Below, in pieces: positions 56,285 through 64,000 of a DNA stretch of 64,000 nucleotides (the stretch's first letter is position 1; the number at the start of each line of letters is the position of its first letter). Location: the NCBI GenBank assembly GCA_029880325.1, contig JAOUOP010000016.1, positions 62,001-126,000 on the forward strand, in the 5' to 3' direction. Position numbers and translations under genes: made by a program. The notes beneath the pieces are model-generated. The model was not told the origin of the DNA, ran no database searches, and saw nothing but the letters and a program-made list of their open reading frames with translations. This DNA comes from Myxococcales bacterium (lineage in GTDB: Bacteria > Myxococcota_A > Polyangia > Polyangiales > JAFGIB01).

Positions 56285-57348
56285 ACGCTCAGGTGTCCCG
56301 CGAACGAAAGTTCTACGAAGCCGTAAACGAAGCGCTTGACCTGTGCCTCGCGCGGGATGCTGCAGTGTACGTGATGGGACTTGGGGTTCCCGATCCGAAG
56401 GGCATCTTCGGGACGACGGTTGGTCTCGCGCAGAAGTACGGGCCCGATCGGGTGAGCGACATGCCGACCTCGGAGAACGGCATGACCGGAATCTGCATCG
56501 GCTCGGCATTGGTCGGCATGCGGCCCATCATGATCCACCAGCGCTTCGATTTCGCGCTCCTGGCCATGGACCAAATCGTCAATCAGGCGGCGAAATGGCA
56601 CTACCTCTTTGCGGGTAAGGCCCGCATCCCACTTACCATACGCCTGATCGTGGGACGCGGATGGGGGCAGGGGCCCCAACACTGTCAGAGCCTGCATGCG
56701 TGGTTCGCACACATTCCCGGGCTCAAGGTCGTGTTGCCGGCCTCTCCGCGGGATGCCAAGGGCCTTTTGATCGCGGCGGTTCGGGACGACAACCCGGTGA
56801 TCGTCGTCGAACACAGGTGGCTGCATCAAACCTACGGCGAGGTTCCCGCGGATGCCTATGAGACGCCAATCGGCGAAGCGGCGATCGTGCGCGAGGGACG
56901 AGACGTGAGCCTGGTAGCGGTCTCACACATGGTCCTTGAAGCTCTTAGGGCGGCGGAATTCCTGAGCGCACACGGCATCGAGGCTGAGGTGCTCGATCTG
57001 CGCTCGATCGCGCCCCTCGATCGAGACGCGATCGAAGCGACGGTACGCCGGACCGGGCACCTCCTGGTCGCCGACATCGGGTGGACCGGATTCGGGTTGA
57101 GCGCAGAGGTCATCACGACCGTGGTGGAGCGGGCGCATCAGGCGCTGAAGGCACCGCCGCGCCGCATCGCTCTACCCGATGTCCCCATCCCCACCACTCC
57201 GGCGCTGTCCAAATACTGTTACCCGGATGCCTGGGATCTCGCGCGCGCTGCCGCGGAGATGCTGGGACATCATGATTTACAGCTACCCAATCGCCCCGCG
57301 GACGCCAAGTTGGACGTTCCAGACCCGTCCTTTACAGGGCCCTTCTGA
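56281..57348 (+). CDS. Thiamine-diphosphate-dependent E1 component, beta subunit-like
   Basis: A 355-residue transketolase-type pyrimidine-binding and C-terminal domain protein. KFYEAVNEALDLCLARD, DMPTSENGMTGICIGSALVG, and GWGQGPQHCQSLHAWFAHIP (Pyr domain with the conserved PGLKV following) identify E1 beta. The Glu that contacts thiamine diphosphate N1' is in SENGM. The TTG at 56281 overlaps the E1 alpha stop. It precedes an aminotransferase gene by 9 bases, and all of these form one operon. Confidence 0.83.
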   Translation: MNAQVSRERKFYEAVNEALDLCLARDAAVYVMGLGVPDPKGIFGTTVGLAQKYGPDRVSDMPTSENGMTGICIGSALVGMRPIMIHQRFDFALLAMDQIVNQAAKWHYLFAGKARIPLTIRLIVGRGWGQGPQHCQSLHAWFAHIPGLKVVLPASPRDAKGLLIAAVRDDNPVIVVEHRWLHQTYGEVPADAYETPIGEAAIVREGRDVSLVAVSHMVLEALRAAEFLSAHGIEAEVLDLRSIAPLDRDAIEATVRRTGHLLVADIGWTGFGLSAEVITTVVERAHQALKAPPRRIALPDVPIPTTPALSKYCYPDAWDLARAAAEMLGHHDLQLPNRPADAKLDVPDPSFTGPF

Positions 57349-57357
57349 GCCGCGCAC

Positions 57358-58509
57358 ATGCAGGAGGCGAGAATTCCCTACGTCGATGTCGCGGGTGCTC
57401 AGGCACCGCTTCGCGATGAACTCTTGGCGGCGGTTGCGGAGGTCATCGATCATGGACAGTTCATCCTGGGGCCCAAGGTCGAAGAGTTCGAGGCGGCCTT
57501 CAGTCGGCTATGCGGGGTGGAACATGCCGTTGGGGTCAACTCGGGTACCGATGCGTTGATGCTGGTGCTGCGCGCGCTCGATATCGGACCCGGGGATGAA
57601 GTCATCACGGCACCCAACTCATTCGTGGCCAGCGCCAGTTGTATCGCCGCGCGAGGCGCCCGGCCGGTCTTTGTAGATGTTCGCCCGGACTATAATCTCG
57701 ATCCGGCGCTGCTCGAAGACGCCATCACTCCGCGCACCCGAGCGATCGTGCCCGTGCACTTAACCGGTCGCCCCGCGGACATGGATGCGATCATGGCCGT
57801 CGCCACCAAGCACGGCCTTGCCGTTGTCGAAGACGCTGCGCAGGCGGTGTGCGCACGCTATCGCGACCAGTCCGTCGGCTCGTTCGGAAACGCGGGCTGC
57901 TTCAGCCTCCATCCGCTGAAAACCCTCGGTGCCTGCGGAGATGCCGGCATCATCACGACAAATGATGCCGAAATCGCGCGCAAGACGCGACTCTACCGCA
58001 ACCTGGGCCTCGAGACCCGTGACGACTGCACCGTCTGGTCGAGCAATTCCAGGCTCGATGCTGTTCAGGCCGCCCTGCTGCTCGTCAAGTTGCCGGAACT
58101 CGAGGGCTGGACGGAGCGCCGATGCACAAATGCACGGCGCTACTGCGAAGCCCTTTCGAAAATTGAAGGTGTTGATACGCCCGTCGATCTTCCCCACGAG
58201 CGCGCCGTCTACCATACCTACATGATCAGTGCTGAGGCTCGCGATCTGCTCAAGGAGTATCTCGCGATGCAGGGCATCGATACCGCAATTCACTACCCGG
58301 TACCGATCCACCTTCAGACGGTCGCAAAGAATCTCGGCTATCTGCGCGGCTCCTTTCCAGTCGCCGAGCGGCTGGCTTCGAGAGTTCTCAGCCTGCCCGT
58401 CTATCCAAAGCTTACCGAGCAGCAAATCGAGCGAGTTTGCTCATCCATACGCAACTTTTATGCGCAAGGGCTGGGCAGTTCAACAGCTTCGAATGGAGCG
58501 CGAGGCTAG
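57358..58509 (+). CDS. DegT/DnrJ/EryC1/StrS-family aminotransferase (first)
   Basis: A 383-residue PLP-dependent sugar aminotransferase. GVNSGTDALMLVLRALDIG (cofactor phosphate site), the pyridine-contacting VVEDAAQAV, and CFSLHPLKTLGACGDAG with the Schiff-base Lys define the family. These enzymes add an amino group to a keto-sugar on a nucleotide carrier. A second family member follows after 125 bases; the two share similar active-site segments but differ clearly elsewhere, so they probably act on different ketosugars or steps. Confidence 0.87.
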   Translation: MQEARIPYVDVAGAQAPLRDELLAAVAEVIDHGQFILGPKVEEFEAAFSRLCGVEHAVGVNSGTDALMLVLRALDIGPGDEVITAPNSFVASASCIAARGARPVFVDVRPDYNLDPALLEDAITPRTRAIVPVHLTGRPADMDAIMAVATKHGLAVVEDAAQAVCARYRDQSVGSFGNAGCFSLHPLKTLGACGDAGIITTNDAEIARKTRLYRNLGLETRDDCTVWSSNSRLDAVQAALLLVKLPELEGWTERRCTNARRYCEALSKIEGVDTPVDLPHERAVYHTYMISAEARDLLKEYLAMQGIDTAIHYPVPIHLQTVAKNLGYLRGSFPVAERLASRVLSLPVYPKLTEQQIERVCSSIRNFYAQGLGSSTASNGARG

Positions 58510-58634
58510 TCACCAGTGCCCGATTCAGCGATGTCGGAGGTTCTCGCTCGTCTTGGGGCTCGATCGCTTCTCTGCTCATCCGCGCTCATCCGCGCTCATA
58601 GACGGCTCGAACTCAGAAAGGACGTCACAGCGCG

Positions 58635-59738
58635 ATGAAGGTTCCCTTCTCGTATCTCGAACGCCAATTTGCCGACGTGGACGCCTATCTCGAAGAGATT
58701 CGAAGCGTCGTGACCCAGGGTGACTTTACTCTCGGGCGGGCCGTGTCCGAGTTCGAGAGTCGCTTTGCGGACATTTCGGGCATCGAGCACGCGGTCAGTG
58801 TGGGGAGCGGTACAGATGCCATCGCCCTGTCTTTGCACGCCCTCGGCATCGGACCTGGTGACGAAGTCATTACGGCGGCCAACACGTTCATCGCGACGGT
58901 TGGCGCAATCGTGCAACTTCACGCGCGGCCCGTATTCGTCGACAGCGAGGACGGCTTCGTCATCGATTGCAACAAGATCGAGGCGGCCATCACGCCACGC
59001 ACTCGTGCAATCGTCCCGGTTCACTACACCGGCAATCTCGCCGACATGCCTCGGGTCATGGAACTCGCTCGTCTGCATGACCTCGTCGTGGTGGAGGACG
59101 CCTGTCAGGCGATCGGCGGGACCCTCGGCGACAAGCCCGCGGGCACCTGGGGGGCTGCGGCCGCCTTCAGCCTGCACCCTCTGAAGAATCTCAACGTGTG
59201 GGGCGATGCGGGCGTCATCGTGACGCGCTCGGTGCAGCTGGCCGCGCGCCTTCGCCTGCTTCGAAATCATGGTCTGGTCAACAGGGACGAGGTCGTGATG
59301 TATGGCTGGAACTCGCGCCTCGATACAATTCAGGCGGCTGTGGGCAACCGACTGATCGGAGAGACGGCTTTCATCACATCCAGGCGTATTGATGTCGCTG
59401 CACGCTACGACGCCGCCTTTGCGGACGTCACCGGAATCTCCGTTCCGCGTCGGCGTCCCGGCGTGAAACACGTCTATCATCTGTACGTGCTACGCGTAGA
59501 GCGCCGAGATGAACTGGTGGCCTACCTGCACGAGGCTGGCATCGAGGCCAAAATCCACTATCCCGTTCCCATGCACCTGCAGCCCGCCGCGCGGGAACTC
59601 GGCTATCGAGAGGGTGATTTTCCGGTCGCCGAGGCTGATGCGCGGAGCGTGATCACACTGCCGGCGCACCAGCACCTGAGCGATGAAGAGGTCGACTACA
59701 CTATCGAGAAAACCCGAGCTTTCTTCAACGAGTTCTAG
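58635..59738 (+). CDS. DegT/DnrJ/EryC1/StrS-family aminotransferase (second)
   Basis: A 367-residue PLP enzyme with the same features: SVGSGTDAIALSLHALGIG, VVVEDACQAIGG and AFSLHPLKNLNVWGDAG containing the catalytic Lys. LHEAGIEAKIHYPVPMHLQ is the conserved C-terminal substrate region. The ATG is preceded by AAGGA at some distance. A tandem repeat, GCTCATCCGC, sits in the gap before it (58574-58593). Two aminotransferases next to one E1 pair suggest a sugar with two amino groups or two ketosugar intermediates; inference. Confidence 0.87.
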   Translation: MKVPFSYLERQFADVDAYLEEIRSVVTQGDFTLGRAVSEFESRFADISGIEHAVSVGSGTDAIALSLHALGIGPGDEVITAANTFIATVGAIVQLHARPVFVDSEDGFVIDCNKIEAAITPRTRAIVPVHYTGNLADMPRVMELARLHDLVVVEDACQAIGGTLGDKPAGTWGAAAAFSLHPLKNLNVWGDAGVIVTRSVQLAARLRLLRNHGLVNRDEVVMYGWNSRLDTIQAAVGNRLIGETAFITSRRIDVAARYDAAFADVTGISVPRRRPGVKHVYHLYVLRVERRDELVAYLHEAGIEAKIHYPVPMHLQPAARELGYREGDFPVAEADARSVITLPAHQHLSDEEVDYTIEKTRAFFNEF

Positions 59739-60951
59739 TCGGAGCTGCGCCCTGTCAACCCACGACATCGACTACGACCGCCTGGCAAGGAGCTACACGA
59801 GCGCTCTGAACGACAAGCTGCGTTATTTTCGGCCCGAACCTGACTTTCTGGAAACCTGGGTGCATGACGAAAATGTCACGCGCAGTGTGGCCGGTATTAT
59901 TGACGCAGCTTCCACCTCCTCGATCGAAGCGCTGAACATTGCGTTCTCGCAGCCTAGCTTTGCCGAGTTGCAGCTGGAAGCACTGCGCCAGGCCCTGGCG
60001 CCGGTCGCCACCATAGAGGTCGTCGGTACCCACGAACGCCCTTCGCTCCGAGTCGAGCTGAAGGCGCAAGTCGCTGTCGACAGCGGCGCGCAGGAGCCCC
60101 CCCCGAGGCCACAGCCAGTTCACGGCGAGAGCAGACCCGCGGCGAACCCGCGCCCGGAGAAAACGGATGGCCAGGAACCGATACCGCAGGCGCTTGCGCC
60201 CCAATATGTCGAAGCGGTCGAGGCCGCTTTGCACTCCATCAAGCACGGAGGCGAACTCTCCCCAACAATCGGTCAGGTGCACTTGGCCGTCGCCGAGGGC
60301 GAGGTGAGCCTGCACGTCAACATTGACGCTCAAAGTCACGCGATTTGCGCAGCTCGTCACCAGGGCGCCCGTTCTCGGAACGAGATCGCCTTGGTGGAGA
60401 CCCTATGCCGTCTCCTCCCCGGGCTGCCCGTGCAAGAGGCCGCCGATCACGGAGCGCTTCGGGTTGAACGTGCTCTGCGAGCCCGTGCCGAGGACCGCCC
60501 GGTCCCCGGCGTGGTGATGCCCGAGAACGCGAGCCTGGCCTTCCGGCTGCCGCTGGCCCTGACCCGCAAACTCGTATCCGCCTACACTGAGGCCACCGGT
60601 TACTCCGGTCACGCCAACCACTTCGACCCGGCGCCCAGCAAACGGTGGCGTGCCACTGACAGAGCAGATCGCCTGGCCGAACTAGCAGAAGCGACCGGGC
60701 GCTGGTGCGTCGAGCACGGGCTGTCAAGCGACGCGGTGTATCCGGTCGAGGTTCTCGATGATCACAGGGTCATCTTCGCTCTCGACGAGGGGCCCGACCG
60801 GCGACGCGCCCAATCTCTACTGATGAAACTAGAGCGTTCCCTCCAATCCCAGGTGGAGGGCACGCTCGAGCTTTGTTTGCAGGAGATGAGGGATCGCAAC
60901 AAACTGCGCCAGCTCGAGGCCCGACCCTCGAACAGGAACGACTCGAGGTAG
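59683..60951 (+). CDS. Conserved hypothetical protein in the sugar cluster
   Basis: A hypothetical protein of up to 422 residues. The conserved-looking N-terminal segment YDRLARSYTSALNDKLRYF with FLETWVHDENVTRSVAGI is separated by a Pro-rich linker (about 138-170) from a larger domain (LPLALTRKLVSAYTEATGYSG, CVEHGLSSDAVYPVEV). I do not recognise the family. The only ATG (59683) lies 56 bases inside the aminotransferase gene. A CTG at 59752 has GGAG seven bases upstream and directly precedes the conserved part, so the real start may be non-canonical. Immediately upstream of the radical SAM gene, it could be that enzyme's partner. Confidence 0.65.
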   Translation: MKRSTTLSRKPELSSTSSSRSCALSTHDIDYDRLARSYTSALNDKLRYFRPEPDFLETWVHDENVTRSVAGIIDAASTSSIEALNIAFSQPSFAELQLEALRQALAPVATIEVVGTHERPSLRVELKAQVAVDSGAQEPPPRPQPVHGESRPAANPRPEKTDGQEPIPQALAPQYVEAVEAALHSIKHGGELSPTIGQVHLAVAEGEVSLHVNIDAQSHAICAARHQGARSRNEIALVETLCRLLPGLPVQEAADHGALRVERALRARAEDRPVPGVVMPENASLAFRLPLALTRKLVSAYTEATGYSGHANHFDPAPSKRWRATDRADRLAELAEATGRWCVEHGLSSDAVYPVEVLDDHRVIFALDEGPDRRRAQSLLMKLERSLQSQVEGTLELCLQEMRDRNKLRQLEARPSNRNDSR

Positions 60952-60955
60952 ACCG

Positions 60956-62077
60956 ATGACTGGCATGACTGACCACACGCAACTCATTCTGGATGGAACG
61001 AAGATCGCGTGGTACGCCGATCGCATTGAAGCCTGGGAGCGAGGCGAACGCATCGCTCCCATCACGATCGACATGGCGTTGACCCGGGCCTGCAACTATG
61101 CCTGCCACTTCTGCTACGCGATGTTGCAGGAAAACGATCGACACAAGATTACTCGCGAGATCATCTACGACTTCCTCGATGACTGCGTCGAAATTGGCGT
61201 CAAGGGAATCAGTTTGGTGTCGGACGGCGAGAGCACAATTTCGCCGGTGTTCGTCGACACGGTGCAGCGTGGTCACGAGCTGGGCCTATCGATGGCCTGC
61301 GGTACCAACGGCTTCGTACTGACACGCCGTAAGGCGGAATCCGTATTGCCTTGCCTCACCTATCTTCGCGTGAATTTTTCCGCCGGCGAGCCCAGCCGGT
61401 ACGCCGAGATCATGGGAGTGAAGGAAGGCGCTTTCGAGCGCGTCTGCCAAAATATCCGAGATATGGTGGAACTCAAGCGCCGGCTACGACTCGATGTGAC
61501 GATCGGCATGCAGATGGTGCTGATGCCGAACGACGCAGACCAGATTCTCCCGCTGGCTCGACTCGGAAAAGAGTTGAGGCCCGACTACCTGGTCATCAAG
61601 CATTGCAGTGACGACGAGGAAGGCTCGCTCCAGGTCGATTACTCGCAGTATCACAGGACCTATGATTTGCTTCGGCAGGCCGAGGAGCTGTCGGACTCGG
61701 ACTACAAGGTAATCGTGAAGTGGTCGAAAATTAAGGCGGCCGGGACTCGAAGTTATCAGCGCTGTTACGGTCCGCCCTTTATGATTCAGCTGTCCGGGTC
61801 GGGTCTGGTGGCTCCCTGTGGAATGTTGTTCAACGAACGCTACAAGAAATTTCACATTGGCAACATTTGCGAGCAGCGCTTCCGAGACATCTGGAGCAGC
61901 GACCGCTATTGGGAGGTCATGAACTATCTGGCGTCTCCAACTTTCAATGCGCAGAAAATGTGTGGTTCTCTGTGTCTTCAACACAAGGTCAACGAATTTC
62001 TCGACGAACGCCGAAAAGGCCGTTTGTCCGTAATTGAACCTCGTGGCCCCGTGCCCCAGCACATTGCATTCGTGTAA
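60956..62077 (+). CDS. Radical SAM enzyme with C-terminal SPASM-like region
   Basis: A 373-residue radical SAM protein. The cluster cysteines are in TRACNYACHFCYAM (CxxxCxxC). GISLVSDGESTISP corresponds to the SAM-binding GGE-type motif. The C-terminal part has CYGPPFMIQLSGSG, VAPCGMLFNER, HIGNICEQRFRDIW and MCGSLCLQHKVNEFL, the spacing of a SPASM or twitch auxiliary cluster. Related enzymes in surface-sugar loci carry out unusual C-C or dehydration chemistry on sugars or related small molecules. It sits four bases after the hypothetical gene's stop and four before the epimerase gene. Confidence 0.85.
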   Translation: MTGMTDHTQLILDGTKIAWYADRIEAWERGERIAPITIDMALTRACNYACHFCYAMLQENDRHKITREIIYDFLDDCVEIGVKGISLVSDGESTISPVFVDTVQRGHELGLSMACGTNGFVLTRRKAESVLPCLTYLRVNFSAGEPSRYAEIMGVKEGAFERVCQNIRDMVELKRRLRLDVTIGMQMVLMPNDADQILPLARLGKELRPDYLVIKHCSDDEEGSLQVDYSQYHRTYDLLRQAEELSDSDYKVIVKWSKIKAAGTRSYQRCYGPPFMIQLSGSGLVAPCGMLFNERYKKFHIGNICEQRFRDIWSSDRYWEVMNYLASPTFNAQKMCGSLCLQHKVNEFLDERRKGRLSVIEPRGPVPQHIAFV

Positions 62078-62081
62078 TTCG

Positions 62082-63089
62082 ATGAAAGACGACCTCGTAT
62101 TGCTCACCGGTGGCGCCGGCTATGTCGGCGCCGTTCTCGCACCCCTGCTGCTGCGCTCAGGCTTTCGCGTTCGTGTGCTCGACCTGTATCTGTACGGCGA
62201 TGACGTGCTTGGGAGGGGTGGCGCGCCTGGACTTGAACAGGTCAAGGGAGATATTCGCGATCTTTCCGTCGTGCGCGAAGCCATGCGCGGAGTTAAATCC
62301 GTGATCCACTTGGCGTGTATCTCTAACGACCCGAGCTTCGAACTCGATCCGGGCCTCGGCCGGTCGATCAACTTTGACGCCTTCGAGCCGCTTGTGCACG
62401 AAGCGATGAACGCTGGTGTTCGCCGCTTCATTTATGCATCGAGTTCGAGTGTGTATGGCGTAAGCGACCAGCCGAACGTCGATGAAGATCATCCGTTGCA
62501 TCCCCTCACGGACTACAGCAAATTCAAGGCGGACTGCGAACCCATTTTGCTCGATCGCTCGTCACCGGACTTCAACACGCTCGTCATTCGGCCCGCCACG
62601 GTGTGTGGCTACTCACCACGACAGCGTTTGGACCTGACGGTGAACATTCTAACGGCTCATGCGATTAACAATGGGCGCATTACCGTTTTTGGAGGTGCTC
62701 AGAAGCGGCCCAATATCCATATTGGCGATATATGTCGCTTCTATCTAGAGCTTCTGCGGGCACCGGAAGAGTCGATCAACGGTCGAATCTACAACGCGGG
62801 TTACCAAAACCACACCGTCTCCCAAATCGCCGAAATTGTTCGTTCGGTGCTTTTGGGACGCGGAGTGCTCAAAGAGGTCGAGATCGTGACCACGCCCTCC
62901 AACGACGACCGCTCCTATCACATTTCGTCCGAACGCATCGCGCGCGACCTCGGGCTGCGTGCCAACCACACGATCGAAGACGCAGTGTCGGATCTGGCCG
63001 AAGCGTTTGAGCGCGGGCTGCTTCCGGACGCCATGACAGACGAACGCTATTACAATGTGCGCCTGATGCGGCGCGTGGAACTTCGATGA
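62082..63089 (+). CDS. NAD(P)-dependent epimerase/dehydratase of the extended SDR family
   Basis: A 335-residue nucleotide-sugar modifying enzyme. The Rossmann fingerprint is LLTGGAGYVGAVLAPLLL, with VIHLACISNDPSF for the cofactor and the catalytic Ser-rich stretch IYASSSSVYG. The active-site YSKFK (YxxxK) follows. Substrate residues are not diagnostic, so epimerase, dehydratase or reductase are all possible. The start is 5 bases after the radical SAM stop and the gene ends with an ATGA overlap into the next gene. Confidence 0.87.
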   Translation: MKDDLVLLTGGAGYVGAVLAPLLLRSGFRVRVLDLYLYGDDVLGRGGAPGLEQVKGDIRDLSVVREAMRGVKSVIHLACISNDPSFELDPGLGRSINFDAFEPLVHEAMNAGVRRFIYASSSSVYGVSDQPNVDEDHPLHPLTDYSKFKADCEPILLDRSSPDFNTLVIRPATVCGYSPRQRLDLTVNILTAHAINNGRITVFGGAQKRPNIHIGDICRFYLELLRAPEESINGRIYNAGYQNHTVSQIAEIVRSVLLGRGVLKEVEIVTTPSNDDRSYHISSERIARDLGLRANHTIEDAVSDLAEAFERGLLPDAMTDERYYNVRLMRRVELR

Positions 63090-64000
63090 TGGTTGGTCGA
63101 TCCGGCTCGCCCTACCTGAAGAAATTGAAGAACGCCGGGGAGATTGAGGCGATCTGTGAGCGGCACCGCGAGCAGGGTAATGCCATCGTCCACTGCCACG
63201 GTGCGTTCGACAATCTGCACCTCGGTCACCTTCGCCACCTTGCCTGGGCCAAGAGCCAGGGAGACTTACTGATTGCGAGCATCGGAGTCGACCACGTGCT
63301 TAGCGACGGCGGCGCCGCCATATTCTCGCCCGCGGAGGTCCGGGCCGAGCAACTCGCGGCGATTGCCGTGGTTGACTACGTTGTGATCGATTCCGGGGAG
63401 TGGGTCGGGGAGCTTATCCGGCGCATCCGTCCGCATTACTACGTCAAAGGACGAGAGTTCGAGGATGTCCACGAGGGCGCGTTCGGCCGTGAGCGGCGGC
63501 TCGTGGAGGAACTTGGCGGCAGTGTTCGGTTCGGCTCGGGGGACGTCGTCTATTCGGGTACCGACGTACTGCGCGCCAAGCAGCGGCGAGCTAGTCTGGA
63601 CCACCAGACCATTCGCAAGTACTGCCACAAACATGGATTGACGAGCCAGGGACTGCTCGGCCTGTTAGAAAAGGCTGCGACGAAGAAGCTGGTCGTGATT
63701 GGCGAGTCGATCGTGGACGAATATGTACATTGCGATGCTCTCGGTATGAGCGCGGATGCACCGAGCCTCGTGGTCCGGCCTACCTACCAGGATAGGTATC
63801 TAGGCGGTGCGGGCATCGTCGCCCAGCACATTCAGAGCCTCGGCGCCGAAAGCCTGTTCATCTCTGTCGTCGGCGACGACTTCGAGGCGGACTTTGTGCG
63901 AAACGAACTCTCGAAGCGCGACCTCACGAGCCAAATCATCGTCGACCCCTTGCGCCCGACGATTCACAAGAAGCGCTTTCTCGTCGATGGGCGCAAACTG
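63086..64000 (+). CDS. Nucleotidyltransferase-PfkB sugar kinase fusion (cut by window end)
   Basis: A 305-codon partial gene starting in the four-base overlap ATGA with the epimerase gene. The N-terminal domain (about 30-170) is a cytidylyl/adenylyltransferase: HCHGAFDNLHLGHLRHLAWA carries the HxGH nucleotide-binding motif, and PHYYVKGREFED the later strand. From about residue 200 a PfkB-type sugar kinase begins (LVVIGESIVDEYV, RYLGGAGIVAQHIQSLG, VVGDDFEADF). The order is reversed compared with HldE, in which the kinase is N-terminal. Such enzymes phosphorylate a sugar and attach it to a nucleotide. The C-terminal catalytic part lies outside the window. Confidence 0.85.
   Translation, partial: MMVGRSGSPYLKKLKNAGEIEAICERHREQGNAIVHCHGAFDNLHLGHLRHLAWAKSQGDLLIASIGVDHVLSDGGAAIFSPAEVRAEQLAAIAVVDYVVIDSGEWVGELIRRIRPHYYVKGREFEDVHEGAFGRERRLVEELGGSVRFGSGDVVYSGTDVLRAKQRRASLDHQTIRKYCHKHGLTSQGLLGLLEKAATKKLVVIGESIVDEYVHCDALGMSADAPSLVVRPTYQDRYLGGAGIVAQHIQSLGAESLFISVVGDDFEADFVRNELSKRDLTSQIIVDPLRPTIHKKRFLVDGRKL

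Overview
The window is high-GC DNA from a Gram-negative bacterium that most resembles the Myxococcota (class Polyangia or a relative). No 16S gene is present, so this rests on content. One exported protein ends in a MYXO-CTERM-type tail. Several very Cys-rich, Gly/Ser-linker lipoproteins carry CxDGxDNDGDG and HCGGCGxxC repeats. Lipobox signal peptides are numerous, and there are large hybrid histidine kinases and outer-membrane proteins.

Layout. (1) 1-1446, minus strand: the start of a TetR regulator coupled to ribBA, with a tandem dyad operator candidate upstream. (2) 1640-8539: a tightly overlapping plus-strand operon of an outer-membrane porin, a Cys-rich lipoprotein, a small PstS-like periplasmic protein, a BarA-like hybrid kinase and a receiver-kinase-receiver protein; it looks like a sensory circuit. 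(3) 8578-18881: a small Zn-ribbon-like protein, then a run of secreted or surface lipoproteins (VWA, Ca-binding repeats, MYXO-CTERM), a cytochrome c lipoprotein and a Cys-rich lipoprotein. (4) 19208-24899: a catabolic acyl-CoA operon of two dissimilar acyl-CoA dehydrogenases, an AMP-forming acyl-CoA ligase and an SCP2-type thiolase. (5) 24994-28999: lipoproteins, including a PQQ-type beta-propeller, and a transporter remnant. (6) 29315-33320: a variable zone with a ParE-type toxin-antitoxin pair, a tRNA-like hairpin, repeat-rich spacers, an intact membrane glycosyltransferase and several gene remnants. (7) 34223-42306: a complete type II Wadjet (JetCABD) anti-plasmid defence operon, followed by a frameshifted gene. 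(8) 43197-51178: pectate lyase-like lipoprotein, RNase D, a VWA lipoprotein and a lysine/peptidoglycan block (dapD, dapE) with rlmN. (9) 51587-64000: a surface-polysaccharide locus with a YfhO-like membrane protein, GT2 glycosyltransferase, an E1 alpha/beta thiamine-diphosphate pair, two DegT-type aminotransferases, a conserved unknown, a radical SAM enzyme, a sugar epimerase/reductase and a nucleotidyltransferase-sugar kinase fusion cut by the window end.

The Wadjet operon is the clearest defence system and sits in degraded, repeat-rich DNA typical of an integration hot spot. The least described arrangements are the porin/PstS-like/hybrid-kinase operon and the E1-aminotransferase-radical SAM sugar cluster. 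All family calls come from reading motifs by eye; no search was run.
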